NCBI RefSeq assembly: GCF_030505195.1
Contig: NZ_CP129672.1
Location: 4,560,501 to 4,624,500, forward strand
DNA: 64,000 nucleotides
Reading direction: 5' to 3'
Source: Comamonas testosteroni
Lineage (GTDB): Bacteria > Pseudomonadota > Gammaproteobacteria > Burkholderiales > Burkholderiaceae_C
Both the position numbers and the translations under genes were made by a program. The notes beneath the pieces are model-generated. The model did no database searches, was not told the DNA's origin, and saw only the letters and a program-made list of their open reading frames with translations. Below, piece by piece: positions 10,360 to 19,765 of the stretch; within the stretch, counting starts at the first letter, position 1, and every line of letters starts with the position of its first letter.

Positions 10360-10387
10360 AAAAAAGGCGGCGCAAGCCGCCTTTTTT
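10360..10387 (+). terminator. intrinsic terminator after glnA
   Basis: A nearly perfect GGCGGC/GCCGCC hairpin with a GCAA loop, flanked by an A-run and a T-run. It is therefore able to act on either strand. It separates glnA from the DUF4124-ntrB-ntrC genes. Confidence 0.92.
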
Positions 10388-10528
10388 ATTGAGCGCCCGC
10401 AGAAGCGCGCGTGGCAGCAAAGGAACCAAACGGGTTGGTGGCGGTCAAGTAGTCAATGAAAGCCGCAGGCTTGGAGCGATACTCAGGGTATTGCGGACTT
10501 GCGGCCGCCGTCTGCCTGAGAGGACCGA

Positions 10529-11044
10529 ATGAAGAAGTTTTATGTGTTGTCGTTGCTGTGTCTTGCATCCGGGCTGGTTTTTGCCCAGGATGCAATCTAC
10601 CGCTGCGGCAATGAGTACACCAACAATGTTTCGCAGGCCAAGGCCAAGGGATGCAAGCCGGTCGATGGCAGTGGTGTGACGGTGATTCACGGCACCAGAC
10701 CCTCGGGTAGCAATGCCGCTGCGGCGCCGGCCAAGCCCAAGCCGGCAAGCGGCTCTGCATCGAGCGCACCGGCGGCCCCGGCCCGCAGCGACAGTGCCGC
10801 TCAGAAAGCACGTGACTCCGATGCGCGCGCCATTCTGCAAGGCGAGCTGAACAAGGCCCAGGCCAGACTGGCCGAGCTGAAGGCAGAGTACAACGATGGC
10901 AACCCCGTGCGCACGGCGCTGGAGTTGCGCAATCCTCAGGGCTACCCGGAGCGGGTGGCCAAGCTCAAGGCCGATATCACCCGCCAGGAAAGTGATATCG
11001 CAGGCATCAAGCGAGAGCTGGACCGGCTGCCTGCGGTCAACTAA
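10529..11044 (+). CDS. DUF4124-like exported protein
   Basis: 171 residues with a clear signal peptide (MKKFYVLSLLCLASGLVFAQ). The short IYRCGNEYTNN motif with two Cys (RCGNEY, KGCKPV) is typical of DUF4124-like proteins. A low-complexity Pro/Ala/Ser linker and a C-terminal predicted coiled coil follow (ILQGELNKAQARLAELKAEY, then an RQESDIAGIKREL stretch). Probably periplasmic; function unknown. It lies between glnA and ntrB, which does not by itself show a role in nitrogen control. GAGAGGA before the ATG is a plausible ribosome site. Confidence 0.7.
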   Translation: MKKFYVLSLLCLASGLVFAQDAIYRCGNEYTNNVSQAKAKGCKPVDGSGVTVIHGTRPSGSNAAAAPAKPKPASGSASSAPAAPARSDSAAQKARDSDARAILQGELNKAQARLAELKAEYNDGNPVRTALELRNPQGYPERVAKLKADITRQESDIAGIKRELDRLPAVN

Positions 11045-11080
11045 TCCGCCCCTTGGGGCTGGTCATTTTTGGTCAATCGC

Positions 11081-12190
11081 ATGAGTTCCACTGCAGCCCC
11101 GCTTCCCGATATCTCCAGGCCTGATCCGGATCAGGCCAATGCTAACGGCTACCAGTCGCTGGACTGGCTTTGCACCTTGATTGCCGTGCTTGACGAGTAC
11201 GGCATGGTGCGCTTTGTCAATGCGGCGCTGGAAAACGCCCTGGGCCAGTCGCGCCGCATCATGGTGGGCAGCGACTTCGCCACCTGCTTTGCCGAGCCTG
11301 CCTTGCTGGACAAGGCGCTCAGTGGCGCGCGTTCCAACGACTTTGCGGCGCTGCGCTTCGAGGCCAGCTTGCTGCGCCTGGGGCAGGAGCCCCTGCCGAT
11401 TCACGCGGCTGTTTCGCTGGCCGAGAAGGCCGGCCATGTCATGGTGGAGATGTGGCCGCTGGAACAGCAGGCTCGTCAGGATCGCGAGGAACGCATCCGA
11501 GAGCAGGCGCTGGCGAACAAGGAGCTGATTCGCAATCTGGCGCACGAGATCAAGAATCCGCTGGGCGGCATTCGCGGCGCAGCCCAGCTGCTGCAGATGG
11601 ATCTGGTCACGCCAGAGTTGCTGGAATACACCACGGTCATCATTCACGAGGCCGATCGCCTGCAGGCGCTGGTGGACAGGTTGCTGGCCCCACATCGCCA
11701 CCCGCATGAGGTGGGCGACGTCAATATTCACGAGGTCTGCGAGCGCGTGCGCTCACTGGTGCTGGTCGAGCACCCCCAGGGGCTCAAGATCACGCGTGAC
11801 TATGACATCTCCATCCCCGAGTTCAGAGGCGACAGCGCACAGCTGATACAGGCCCTGCTCAATATCGTTCAGAACGCGGCCCAGGCGCTGGGGCGGCGCA
11901 TTGCAGAGGGCGATGCCGAGATCATTCTGAGGACGCGTGTGGCCAGACAGGTCACTCTGGGGCGCGAGCGCTACAGATTGGCACTGGAATTGCATGTAAT
12001 CGACAACGGGTCAGGCGTGCCAGATGCCATCAAGGAACGGATTTTCTATCCTTTGGTCTCGGGCAGAGACGGCGGATCCGGCCTGGGGCTAACGCTGGCT
12101 CAGACCTTTGTGCAGCGTCACCATGGCCTGATCGAATGCGAGAGCCAGCCGGGGAGGACGGATTTCCGAATCCTGATACCGCTGCCGTAA
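11081..12190 (+). CDS. ntrB: nitrogen sensor histidine kinase NtrB (GlnL)
   Basis: NtrB phosphorylates NtrC under nitrogen limitation and dephosphorylates it when PII signals plenty. The product has an N-terminal PAS domain (about residues 25-120, LIAVLDEYGMVRFVNAALENALG), then the H-box RNLAHEIKNPLGGIRGAAQLL with His near 155. The ATPase domain has N box LLNIVQNAAQAL, G1 VIDNGSGVP and G2 GGSGLGLTLAQTF. There is no transmembrane segment, as expected for this cytoplasmic kinase. ATG 11081 is chosen over the upstream TTG. It is followed 46 bp later by ntrC. Confidence 0.95.
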   Translation: MSSTAAPLPDISRPDPDQANANGYQSLDWLCTLIAVLDEYGMVRFVNAALENALGQSRRIMVGSDFATCFAEPALLDKALSGARSNDFAALRFEASLLRLGQEPLPIHAAVSLAEKAGHVMVEMWPLEQQARQDREERIREQALANKELIRNLAHEIKNPLGGIRGAAQLLQMDLVTPELLEYTTVIIHEADRLQALVDRLLAPHRHPHEVGDVNIHEVCERVRSLVLVEHPQGLKITRDYDISIPEFRGDSAQLIQALLNIVQNAAQALGRRIAEGDAEIILRTRVARQVTLGRERYRLALELHVIDNGSGVPDAIKERIFYPLVSGRDGGSGLGLTLAQTFVQRHHGLIECESQPGRTDFRILIPLP

Positions 12191-12236
12191 AGCCTGACAT
12201 TATCAATATGCAGAAGAAGGGAAGGATGTTGCACGA

Positions 12237-13787
12237 ATGAAGCCAATCTGGATTGTGGACGACGACCCTTCCATCCGCTTTGTGCTTGAAAAAGCATTGG
12301 GGCGTGAAGGCTGGCCCATTCGCAGCTTTACCCAGCCGCGCGATGTGCTCAAGGCCCTGGCTGATGTGGACAACAGCGATCCCGAGCGTCAGGCTCCACA
12401 GGTGCTGGTCAGCGATATACGCATGCCTGGCGGCTCGGGCCTTGAGCTGCTGGAGCAGGTCAGGGCGCAGCAGCCCGGGCTGCCGATGATCATCATGACG
12501 GCCTATTCCGATCTGGACAGTGCCGTCTCGGCATTCCAGCGTGGGGCTTTCGAGTATCTGCCCAAGCCATTTGATGTACCCAAGGCCGTGGAGTTGATCC
12601 GGCGCGCCGTGGAGGAAAGCCAGCGCGAGGAGGTGGCCGATGTGCAGGCACCGGTGCAGGCGGAAATGCTGGGTCAGGCACCTGCCATGCAGGACGTGTT
12701 TCGTGCCATCGGCAGACTGAGCCAGAGTCATGTCACGGTGCTGATCACCGGGGAGTCCGGCGCGGGCAAGGAGTTGGTTGCACGAGCGCTGCACAAGCAT
12801 TCTCCGGTTGCTGGTGGACCGTTTGTGGCCATCAATACCGCCGCCATTCCGAAAGATCTGCTGGAGTCCGAACTGTTCGGTCACGAGCGCGGCGCCTTTA
12901 CCGGCGCGCAGACCCAGCGCAGGGGGCGTTTCGAGCAGGCCGAAGGCGGTACGCTGTTTCTCGATGAAATTGGCGACATGCCGTTCGAGCTGCAGACGCG
13001 TCTGCTGCGGGTGCTCTCCGACGGTCATTTCTACCGGGTTGGCGGACATCAGGCCGTCAAGGCTCATGTGCGTGTGATCGCGGCGACGCACCAGGATCTG
13101 GAGCTGCGAGTCAAGGACGGCGCTTTCCGCGAGGACTTGTTCCATCGTCTGAATGTGATCCGCCTGCGCCTGCCCGCGCTGCGCGAGCGCAAGGAAGACG
13201 TGCCCATGCTGACCCAGCATTTCCTGCAGCAAAGCGCGCGTCAACTGGGGGTGGAGCCCAAACGCATGAGCACTGCCGCCATGAGCCGCCTGCAGGCCTT
13301 CAACTTTCCGGGCAATGTGCGCCAGCTGGAAAACATCTGTCACTGGTTGACCGTCATGGCTCCGGCCCAGCAGATTGCGCTCAAGGACTTGCCGCCCGAA
13401 GTTCTGGGCAGCTCTGCATCGGTGAACACGGCAGTCTTTGCCGGCGCATTGAGCAGCGGTGTGGGCCTGGACCACTCCAAGGCAAACCTGCCCGAGGCGG
13501 CAGTCATGTCCGTGCCTGGCACTGCGGCAACGCCTTTGGCCGAAGCTTCGGCATCGACCGAGGGCTGGCTGCAAGGGTTGGGCAAGCAGGCCGAGGAACT
13601 GTTGTCGCAAGGCCACCACGATGTATGGGATCAGCTGTCCCATCAGTTCGAGGCACAGTTGCTGCGAACGGCTCTGGCGGCCACGCATGGTCGCAGAGTG
13701 GAGGCTGCCAGCCGACTGGGGATTGGCCGCAACACCATTACCCGAAAGCTGCAGGAGTTGGGGCTGGAGAACGAAAACTTCGATTGA
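12237..13787 (+). CDS. ntrC: nitrogen regulator NtrC (GlnG), sigma-54 activator
   Basis: This 516-residue response regulator drives sigma-54 promoters of nitrogen genes. The receiver domain has VDDDPSIRF and phospho-acceptor Asp60 in [11 protein letters not shown]. The AAA+ domain has Walker [15 protein letters not shown], the GAFTGA loop ([12 protein letters not shown]) that contacts sigma-54, and [15 protein letters not shown]-terminal Fis-type helix-turn-helix follows ([20 protein letters not shown]). Between the AAA+ and DNA-binding domains is an Ala/Ser-rich linker of about 80 residues. AGAAGGGAAGGAT precedes the ATG. Its predicted operators lie upstream of glnA in this same window. Confidence 0.97.
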   Translation: MKPIWIVDDDPSIRFVLEKALGREGWPIRSFTQPRDVLKALADVDNSDPERQAPQVLVSDIRMPGGSGLELLEQVRAQQPGLPMIIMTAYSDLDSAVSAFQRGAFEYLPKPFDVPKAVELIRRAVEESQREEVADVQAPVQAEMLGQAPAMQDVFRAIGRLSQSHVTVLITGESGAGKELVARALHKHSPVAGGPFVAINTAAIPKDLLESELFGHERGAFTGAQTQRRGRFEQAEGGTLFLDEIGDMPFELQTRLLRVLSDGHFYRVGGHQAVKAHVRVIAATHQDLELRVKDGAFREDLFHRLNVIRLRLPALRERKEDVPMLTQHFLQQSARQLGVEPKRMSTAAMSRLQAFNFPGNVRQLENICHWLTVMAPAQQIALKDLPPEVLGSSASVNTAVFAGALSSGVGLDHSKANLPEAAVMSVPGTAATPLAEASASTEGWLQGLGKQAEELLSQGHHDVWDQLSHQFEAQLLRTALAATHGRRVEAASRLGIGRNTITRKLQELGLENENFD

Positions 13788-13896
13788 AGCGCCGCAGTGC
13801 TCACTTGCTCTCGCGGTAGGTTTTATCCGTCCTACATGGTGCAATCACGGTTGACGACATGAGGCAGATGGCGCAGGGATAACAATCAACAGGCCT

Positions 13897-14754
13897 TTGT
13901 TGATTGGACTGTTTGCGTTGTCTGCCTTGCCTTCATCCATCTCTTTCCCGCCTGCACTGGGGTCTTTCCCGCAGGATGCGAGCGCCTGGTCGCCATTGCT
14001 GCAGATGCCGGAGGCCGAGGAGGCCTTCTGGCACGAGCGCTATATGTGCGAGCCTTACTTCGTCCCGGGGCGTGGTTTTGATCAGTATTACCCCGCCTAT
14101 TTGCTGGGCTGGCAGGCGGGCAGATATCGGGCTCGGCGGACGGCTTCGGCAGGAGCCAGGAGTTTCGAATCCCTGGAGGCCGAGTTGCGCCAGCATTGGT
14201 CGCTGCATTGCGGGGGCAGCCTGCTGGACTGGTCTCAGGTCAGAGCAGCCGTCAAGGCCGCCTGGCGCCGTGCGATTGCTCCACCCGCGTCCAAGCCTTG
14301 CGCGGAGGTTGTACTGGGCCAGATGGCGAGGAACAGTCTTGCTCTGGCGTTACAGGCAGCACTGCATTTTGCGCAAAGCTCCAGAGAGTTTTTGACGGCC
14401 GCAGACTCCAGCATGGCTGTCGATGCCCTGCGCCGCTTCTCGCTCGATTCACACAAGCTGGTTTCCGAGCTGGAGCAACTGCTGGATGGTGCTGCGGCGG
14501 CCCCGCTATCCATGGCCTTGGATGAGGGCGGTCTGCTGCAGCGAGTGCGCAAGACCTGGCTTGACTACCTGGGAGAGACGGCGGCCGAAACCTGGCTGGG
14601 TGTGCTACGGCGCTTGCAGACCTGGCTGGAGCGCACCGAGCACACTGTTCAGCTGGATTTGCCGGTCAAAGTCGCCAAGCTGCTCAAGCGCCATGTGATG
14701 CTGCTGCGCGGTCAGGTACAGGCCTTGCAGTGGCTCAGCCACGGCGCGGCCTGA
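13897..14754 (+). CDS. conserved-looking hypothetical protein, family not recognised
   Basis: About 285 residues if the TTG at 13897 (or the adjacent TTG at 13900) is the start; the next in-frame ATG is at 14005. No family is recognised. The protein is soluble and mostly helical by composition, with an aromatic N-terminal half (EEAFWHERYMCEPYFVPGRG, FDQYYPAYLLGWQAGRY) and an amphipathic C-terminal half (AETWLGVLRRLQTWLERTEH). The frame is the only long one consistent with local GC bias, and it fills the gap between ntrC and the convergent xth. Start and function are both uncertain. Confidence 0.6.
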   Translation: MLIGLFALSALPSSISFPPALGSFPQDASAWSPLLQMPEAEEAFWHERYMCEPYFVPGRGFDQYYPAYLLGWQAGRYRARRTASAGARSFESLEAELRQHWSLHCGGSLLDWSQVRAAVKAAWRRAIAPPASKPCAEVVLGQMARNSLALALQAALHFAQSSREFLTAADSSMAVDALRRFSLDSHKLVSELEQLLDGAAAAPLSMALDEGGLLQRVRKTWLDYLGETAAETWLGVLRRLQTWLERTEHTVQLDLPVKVAKLLKRHVMLLRGQVQALQWLSHGAA

Positions 14755-14767
14755 GCCGCATCCTGCC

Positions 14768-15544
14768 TCAGTCCAGTGTGACAATCACGGGGGCGTGGTC
14801 GCTGGGCTGCTTGTTCTTGCGCGGAGCGCGATCCACGCTGCAGGCGCTGACCTTGCTCTTGAGAGCCTCGCTGACCAGGATGTGGTCGATGCGCAGGCCG
14901 CGATTCTTCTGAAAGCCCAGCATGCGGTAGTCCCACCAGGAGTAGCTTTTCTCCGGTTGTTCGAACATGCGGAAGGCATCGCTCAAGCCCAGTTGCAACA
15001 GGCGCTGGAAATGGTCGCGCTCTTGCACCGTGTGGTGGATCGTGTCCTTGAGGCCGACGGGGTCGTAGGAGTCGCGATCTTCGGGAGCCACGTTGAAGTC
15101 CCCCACCAGCACCAGACGCGGATGCAGGGCCATCTGGTTCTGGATCCAATCGTGCAGTGCCTGCAACCAGCGCATCTTGTAGGCAAATTTTTCCGAGCCA
15201 GGTTCCTGGCCGTTGACGAAGTAGCCATTGATCAGACGAATCTCGCCGCTTGGCGAGTCTATGGTCGTGGCAATGATGCGGGCCTGTTCGTCGTCAAACC
15301 CGGGGATGTTGCGCACCACATCGCGCCCCGGCTCGCGCGTGATCCAGGCTACGCCGTTATAGGTCTTCTGGCCGTGGCTGACAGCCTTGTAGCCAGCTTC
15401 CTCGAACGCCATGTGGGGGAACTTGTCGTCGGTGAGCTTGAGCTCCTGCAGACCCAGCGCATCGACGGGGTTGGCGGCAAGCCAGTCCAGCACCTGCGGC
15501 AGTCGTACGGACAAGGAGTTCACATTCCAGGTGGCAATTTTCAT
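14768..15544 (-). CDS. xth: exodeoxyribonuclease III
   Basis: Exo III/AP endonuclease of base-excision repair, cutting abasic sites and digesting 3' ends. The 258-residue product has the family residues in order: WNVNSL (Asn near 7), LQELKL (catalytic Glu), NGYFVNGQEPGSEKF, VGDFNVAPEDRDSYDP (Asp/Asn pair), SWWDYRMLGFQKNRGLRIDHI and SDHAPVIVTLD. The ATG at 15544 is preferred; a TTG three codons upstream is possible. Convergent with the hypothetical gene at 13.9-14.75 kb, with a gap of only 13 bp. Confidence 0.95.
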   Translation of the reverse strand: MKIATWNVNSLSVRLPQVLDWLAANPVDALGLQELKLTDDKFPHMAFEEAGYKAVSHGQKTYNGVAWITREPGRDVVRNIPGFDDEQARIIATTIDSPSGEIRLINGYFVNGQEPGSEKFAYKMRWLQALHDWIQNQMALHPRLVLVGDFNVAPEDRDSYDPVGLKDTIHHTVQERDHFQRLLQLGLSDAFRMFEQPEKSYSWWDYRMLGFQKNRGLRIDHILVSEALKSKVSACSVDRAPRKNKQPSDHAPVIVTLD

Positions 15545-15801
15545 CTTCTTCAACTTTCCTTATTTCATGCGGGTTCCAAGGGGGCGGATTCTTGAAGGAG
15601 GCCTCTGGCTACCAGCCTGGCTACTCGAACTGAGCCCTTGGGGGCATTTTTCTCACGGTGACTGACAGCATAGCAAGCCTGGCCCTCTCTGAAGCCGGCA
15701 AGGCTGTCCGCCGCGATCCCTCGGGTGGCGGACCTTGGCATTTGCGGCTCTGAAGCCCAATGCGCATAGGCCGGCGTGCAGGCTTTTGCTACATTGAGCC
15801 C

Positions 15802-16035
15802 ATGAAACATGTTCCAAGCCTGGCAGGGATGATGATCGTCGTGGCGGCGGCCGGTGGCTGCGCGCAATCGGTTTCGGTCAATTTTGGCAACCCCTCGGAA
15901 GCCAACTGCAAGAAACAGGGCGGCGTGCTGCGCACCGAGAAGGGGGCGGATGCTGATCGAAATACCTGCGTGCTGCCTGACGGCTCTGCTTTTGAGGAGT
16001 GGGTGCAGCACGCGCGGCAGCCGCCCGCGAAATAG
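15802..16035 (+). CDS. DUF333 family small lipoprotein
   Basis: A 77-residue protein with a lipoprotein signal peptide ending VAAAGGC, so Cys20 would be lipidated. It then matches the DUF333 pattern: NPSEANCKKQGGVLRTEKGA followed by CVLPDGSAFEEW. DUF333 proteins are secreted or anchored small proteins, some named putative hemolysins, without firm function. The ATG at 15802 gives the intact signal peptide; an in-frame start at 15760 would bury it. It stands alone between xth and the metallophosphoesterase. Confidence 0.8.
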   Translation: MKHVPSLAGMMIVVAAAGGCAQSVSVNFGNPSEANCKKQGGVLRTEKGADADRNTCVLPDGSAFEEWVQHARQPPAK

Positions 16036-16130
16036 GCCGAGGCCCAGAGCTGGCTTCAGGCAGCGGCCAGGCGCGGCTCAGGCCAGAGCTGCCTTGATGC
16101 CGCAGGGGCTGGCAGGCGTGGAAGATGGCT

Positions 16131-17213
16131 TCAATCGCGCAGCACCGCGGAGTGCTCGAAATTCTCCGATATGGCCTGTGTGCCGTCGTCAAAGACCAGT
16201 ACGCGCTCGGGCCAGCGCATGGCGGCGAGCTTGCTGCGCTGAACGGGGTCGTGGCCGCGCAGGCGGTCCAGCCAGCGCGCTCCTACCGAATAGTCCACGC
16301 AGAACACATTGCCGCGCAGGCCGTGCCATGACAGCGGCGGCGTTGCGCCGAACAGGTTTTCAAACTGCGAACCATGCGCCGGTGCATCGGCCGGGCGCAG
16401 GCGGCGCCAGTAGTGGCCGACGATGACGGCGGGCGCTTCTTCATATTCATTCCACCAGCCCACGCGTTCGACGAAGCGCCATTTGCCGCCCGCGTAAAAG
16501 GGGTTGCGGCATTCGCGTTCCACGCCGGCCGTCAGCACCTTCAGAGGGTTGACCATGGCCTTGTTGAGTTCGTTCTCGCTATGGGCCGGCAGAAACGGCG
16601 GCTCGTGGCGATAGTCTTCGAGGCTGTAAGGCCAGCTCTGTTCTTCCTGGCGCATACGCTCGGCCACGCATTGGGCGATGGCCTGTTCGCCGGCAATCGT
16701 CTCGAAGTGGTCGTAGGCAGCGCGTGCGCTGCCGCTGGGCAGCTGGCGAATCATGGCAATTTGCTCGGGCCGCCAGGCGGCATGAACAATGCGCAGATCC
16801 TCGCGCTCCAGCGCGATCGGCAACTGACCGAGCTGCTCGAGCATGGCGGGAGTCTGCTCGGCCGGCATGCGCGCGAAAGGCGCGTACTTGGGCTGATCGG
16901 CGTCGATGCGACTGTCGAAGAACCAGCCCGAGCCATCCTTGGCATCTTCGCGCAGCAGATTGATTTCGTGGTTGCCCAGCACCGCATGGGCCGTGCCCGA
17001 GGCCAGCATGGCGCCGACCAGCGCGAGCACCGAAGGGCTGTCCGGTCCGCGGTCGCAGAAGTCGCCGACAAACACCAGTCGCCGGCCTTCGGGGTGATTG
17101 CCCTGGAGGTCGTAGCCCAGGTGGCCCAGCAATTGCACCAGCGCTGCATATTCGCCGTGGATATCGCCAACGATATCGAGGGTGCCAGGAGGCAGGGGCT
17201 GGACTAGGCTCAT
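16131..17213 (-). CDS. metallophosphoesterase (calcineurin-like)
   Basis: The 360-residue cytoplasmic enzyme begins with a complete di-metal phosphoesterase motif set: VGDIHGEYAAL, FVGDFCDRGPDS and LGNHEIN, followed by a C-terminal region with VIVGHYW. It resembles the diadenosine tetraphosphatase/PPP-like group. The substrate could be a dinucleoside polyphosphate or a phosphoprotein; sequence alone does not decide. It follows folA on the same strand, about 200 bp apart, and is probably separately expressed. Confidence 0.82.
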   Translation of the reverse strand: MSLVQPLPPGTLDIVGDIHGEYAALVQLLGHLGYDLQGNHPEGRRLVFVGDFCDRGPDSPSVLALVGAMLASGTAHAVLGNHEINLLREDAKDGSGWFFDSRIDADQPKYAPFARMPAEQTPAMLEQLGQLPIALEREDLRIVHAAWRPEQIAMIRQLPSGSARAAYDHFETIAGEQAIAQCVAERMRQEEQSWPYSLEDYRHEPPFLPAHSENELNKAMVNPLKVLTAGVERECRNPFYAGGKWRFVERVGWWNEYEEAPAVIVGHYWRRLRPADAPAHGSQFENLFGATPPLSWHGLRGNVFCVDYSVGARWLDRLRGHDPVQRSKLAAMRWPERVLVFDDGTQAISENFEHSAVLRD

Positions 17214-17413
17214 GATGAAAGGGCGATAGGCTTGCGGGGTTGGAGGGCTCAGGCTGCAGCAGGCGGCCTTGCCATTGTCATACGACAGTCATGCAGTGAA
17301 GCTGACAATTGTTGCAATGCAACACCGCGAGGGCAAGAGAGTTTTGTCTCGTGCCGGACTGCTGGCCGGCCGGTGCCGATGCGATACCGCACGGCACGAG
17401 CCCGCGACAAGGC

Positions 17414-17917
17414 TCAGCCCTGCCGCTCGAAGCGTACAAAGCGGTAGGGCAGGCCATTGGCAGAGACATGCTCGCTGCGGCTCACGGCCTGCCACTGCTC
17501 GCCCAGTTCGGGGGCAAAGGCATCGCCTTCGAAGTCGCGGCAGATTTCGGTCACTTCCACGGCATCGGCCAGCGGCAGGGCCTGGGCATAGATCTGCGCG
17601 CCGCCGATGACCCAGACGTCTTGCGAGAGCTTGCAGCCCAGCGCCAGCGCTTCGGGCAGGCTGGCGGCGCGCAGGACCTGGTCGGATGCCGGCTCGGCTT
17701 GCCAGTCGGTCTGGCGGGTGACGACGATATTGCTGCGGCCCGGCAGGGGGCGGAAGCGCGCAGGCAGCGAGTCCCAGGTCTTGCGGCCCATGATGACGGC
17801 GCAGCCCCGGGTCAGTTCCTTGAAATGCGCCATGTCTTCCGGCAGGTGCCAGGGCATGGTGTTGTCCTTGCCGATGACGCCGTTGGCTGCGCGGGCGTAG
17901 ATGAGTTGAATGGCCAT
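17414..17917 (-). CDS. folA: dihydrofolate reductase FolA
   Basis: Reduces dihydrofolate with NADPH, regenerating the THF used by the upstream thymidylate synthase. The product (about 167 residues) has the family features: QLIYARAANGVIGKDNTMPW, LPEDMAHFK (substrate Asp/Glu position in the first part), VIMGRKTWDSLP and the VIGGAQIYAQALPLAD stretch. The ATG at 17917 is preferred over a TTG three codons earlier. It is transcribed in the same direction as thyA, with an inverted-repeat element filling the gap. No strong ribosome site is visible, and the repeat arm lies immediately before the start. Confidence 0.95.
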   Translation of the reverse strand: MAIQLIYARAANGVIGKDNTMPWHLPEDMAHFKELTRGCAVIMGRKTWDSLPARFRPLPGRSNIVVTRQTDWQAEPASDQVLRAASLPEALALGCKLSQDVWVIGGAQIYAQALPLADAVEVTEICRDFEGDAFAPELGEQWQAVSRSEHVSANGLPYRFVRFERQG

Positions 17918-17918
17918 A

Positions 17919-18021
17919 GCTATCAATAAAGAAGCTGCTAGCGCTTGTCAGTTGTTGATTTCAGATATGAAAGTACTTGAAATCGTTTTCTATCAAGCGA
18001 TAGCAGCTTCTATTTTTATAG
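17919..18021. repeat. imperfect inverted-repeat element between thyA and folA
   Basis: Left arm AATAAAGAAGCTGCTAGCG (from 17925, continuing to CTTG at 17947) and right arm CAAGCGATAGCAGCTTCTAT (from 17994) are nearly complementary over about 28 bases, with a few mismatches and a 46-base AT-richer centre. The shape (GCTGCTAGCGCTTG core, A/T tail) resembles short interspersed intergenic repeats that I recall from Comamonadaceae genomes. That link is from memory, not checked. It could form a hairpin in the thyA-folA transcript next to the folA start. Confidence 0.6.
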
Positions 18022-18040
18022 TGATTCGAAGAGCAGCAGT

Positions 18041-18871
18041 TTAGACCGCCACGGGCGCCTTGATGCCGGCATGGTGCTGATAGTCCAGCACTTCGAAGTC
18101 CTCGTACTCGTAGCCGAAGATGGAGTCGGGCTTGCGCTTGATGTTCAGCGTCGGATAGGCGAAGGGCTGTCGCGACAGCTGGGTCTGCACCTGTTCGAAG
18201 TGGTTGTTGTAAATGTGGCAGTCGCCGCCGGTCCAGATGAAGTCGCCCACTTCCAGGCCGCATTGCTGGGCCAGCATATGGGTCAGCAGCGCGTAGCTGG
18301 CGATGTTGAAGGGCACGCCCAGGAAGATGTCGGCGCTGCGCTGGTAGAGTTGGCAGCTGAGCTTGCCGTCGGCCACATAGAACTGGAAGAAGGAGTGGCA
18401 GGGCATGAGCGCCATCTGGTCCAGCTCGGCCACGTTCCAGGCGCTGACGATGATGCGGCGGCTGTCGGGATTGTTCTGGAGCTGCTTGACGACTTCTGCA
18501 ATCTGGTCGACATGTGTGCCGTCGGCCTTGGGCCAGCTGCGCCATTGCACGCCGTAGACCGGGCCCAGGTCGCCGGTTTCCTTGTCGGCCCATTCGTCCC
18601 AGATGGTGCAGCCGCGCTCCTGCAGCCATTTCACATTGCTGTCGCCGCGCAGAAACCACAGCAGCTCCAGGATGATGGACTTCAGGTGCACCTTCTTGGT
18701 GGTGACCAGCGGGAAGCCTTCATTGAGGTTGAAGCGCATCTGGTAGCCGAACACGCTGCGCGTGCCCGTGCCCGTGCGGTCGGTCTTGGATGCGCCGTGC
18801 TCGAACACATGGCGCATAAAGGTTTCGTACTGGCAGCGCACGGGGCGCAGGGTGCAGGTGGTGGAGTTCAT
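18041..18871 (-). CDS. thyA: thymidylate synthase ThyA
   Basis: Methylates dUMP to dTMP using methylene-THF, yielding dihydrofolate that FolA recycles. The 276-residue product has the N-terminal arginine region [16 protein letters not shown], the active-site [10 protein letters not shown] (Cys158) and [36 protein letters not shown] carries the dUMP-binding HxY. ATG 18871 is chosen: a longer frame to 18925 adds residues not found in the family. Upstream of folA in the usual thyA-folA order. Confidence 0.97.
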   Translation of the reverse strand: MNSTTCTLRPVRCQYETFMRHVFEHGASKTDRTGTGTRSVFGYQMRFNLNEGFPLVTTKKVHLKSIILELLWFLRGDSNVKWLQERGCTIWDEWADKETGDLGPVYGVQWRSWPKADGTHVDQIAEVVKQLQNNPDSRRIIVSAWNVAELDQMALMPCHSFFQFYVADGKLSCQLYQRSADIFLGVPFNIASYALLTHMLAQQCGLEVGDFIWTGGDCHIYNNHFEQVQTQLSRQPFAYPTLNIKRKPDSIFGYEYEDFEVLDYQHHAGIKAPVAV

Positions 18872-19114
18872 GGTGCAAAAAGCGGTCAAAGACTTGCAAA
18901 GACTGGCTGTGCCGTCAGCGTACACAAGGTGGCGCTGCTCTTGAAGAGGGTAGGCCCGCAGGGGCCGCGACAGCCGAAGTGTGCCACGTGCGCGAGCGTG
19001 CCGGCTTGCCGGCTGTCAATGACCCGGCCTGCGGCCCTGTCTGTCCCAAAGCCGCTGTCGCTGGCTTCACAATGGCAAGGAAAACAACCGAGCTGAAACA
19101 AGGAGAGTGAGCTC

Positions 19115-19696
19115 ATGTCACGCAATTTTGTGAGCACTGCGGCGGTTGCGCTGGCCGCTGCGGCCTTGCTGGTCGCCTGCGACAAGACCAAGGCCCCGGC
19201 TCCCACCGCCGCTGCAGCGGATGCCCGGGCAGCGGCTGCCCCGCCCGCTGCCACGGCACAGATCGAGGAGGCGGCCACGGCCCCCGTCGAGGAAGTGCGC
19301 GTCCCCCATGTGGCCACGGACGGCGAGCCAGGCCTGGACAGCCTCAAGCCGCTGCTGGGCAAGTACCGCTGGGATGGAGTGGACTATGTGAAGGATGGCG
19401 TGCTGGCCCAGCGGCTGAAGACGCTGATGGGCCCTCAGTACGACACGCTGCTCAAGAACCTGCAGGCCCTGGGTCCGCTGGAGCCTTCCGCAGCTGTGCT
19501 GTACGTGATGGGCAATCGCCAGCATCAGGGCGGCGAGGAAATGGCCGCCGTGGTGATCGACCCGGTGCGCAACGGCCTGCGCGTCTGGCTGCTCAGCGAG
19601 GGCCGGCAGACTGTGTTCACCGATGTGGACGGTGCAGACATTCCCTGGCCCAGTGCGGTGCAAAGCATGCTGCGCAATATCGAGACCACCCAATGA
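19115..19696 (+). CDS. putative lipoprotein, unknown function
   Basis: A 193-residue protein with a lipoprotein signal peptide (AAVALAAAALLVAC, Cys22), an Ala/Pro-rich tether of about 45 residues and a compact globular part (LDSLKPLLGKYRWDGVDYVK to WLLSEGRQTVFTDVDG). No known domain is recognised. It is predicted to be anchored in the inner or outer membrane and face the periplasm. AAGGAGAG precedes the ATG. It is monocistronic: it diverges from thyA and is followed by a strong terminator. Confidence 0.7.
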   Translation: MSRNFVSTAAVALAAAALLVACDKTKAPAPTAAAADARAAAAPPAATAQIEEAATAPVEEVRVPHVATDGEPGLDSLKPLLGKYRWDGVDYVKDGVLAQRLKTLMGPQYDTLLKNLQALGPLEPSAAVLYVMGNRQHQGGEEMAAVVIDPVRNGLRVWLLSEGRQTVFTDVDGADIPWPSAVQSMLRNIETTQ

Positions 19697-19712
19697 AGCC
19701 CTGACTGCGGCC

Positions 19713-19749
19713 AGAAAAAAGCCCTGCCGATCCTGGCAGGGCTTTTTTT
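19713..19749 (+). terminator. bidirectional intrinsic terminator
   Basis: GCCCTGCC and GGCAGGGC arms with a 6-nt loop, an A-run on the left and seven T on the right. It lies between a rightward lipoprotein gene and a leftward oxidase gene and can end both. Confidence 0.92.
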
Positions 19750-19765
19750 ATCGGCGGCGGCGGGA

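Noticed and set aside
15565..16011. Leftward frame opposite the DUF333 lipoprotein
   Set aside because: No start signal or family; the sense frame has a proper lipobox and DUF333 pattern.
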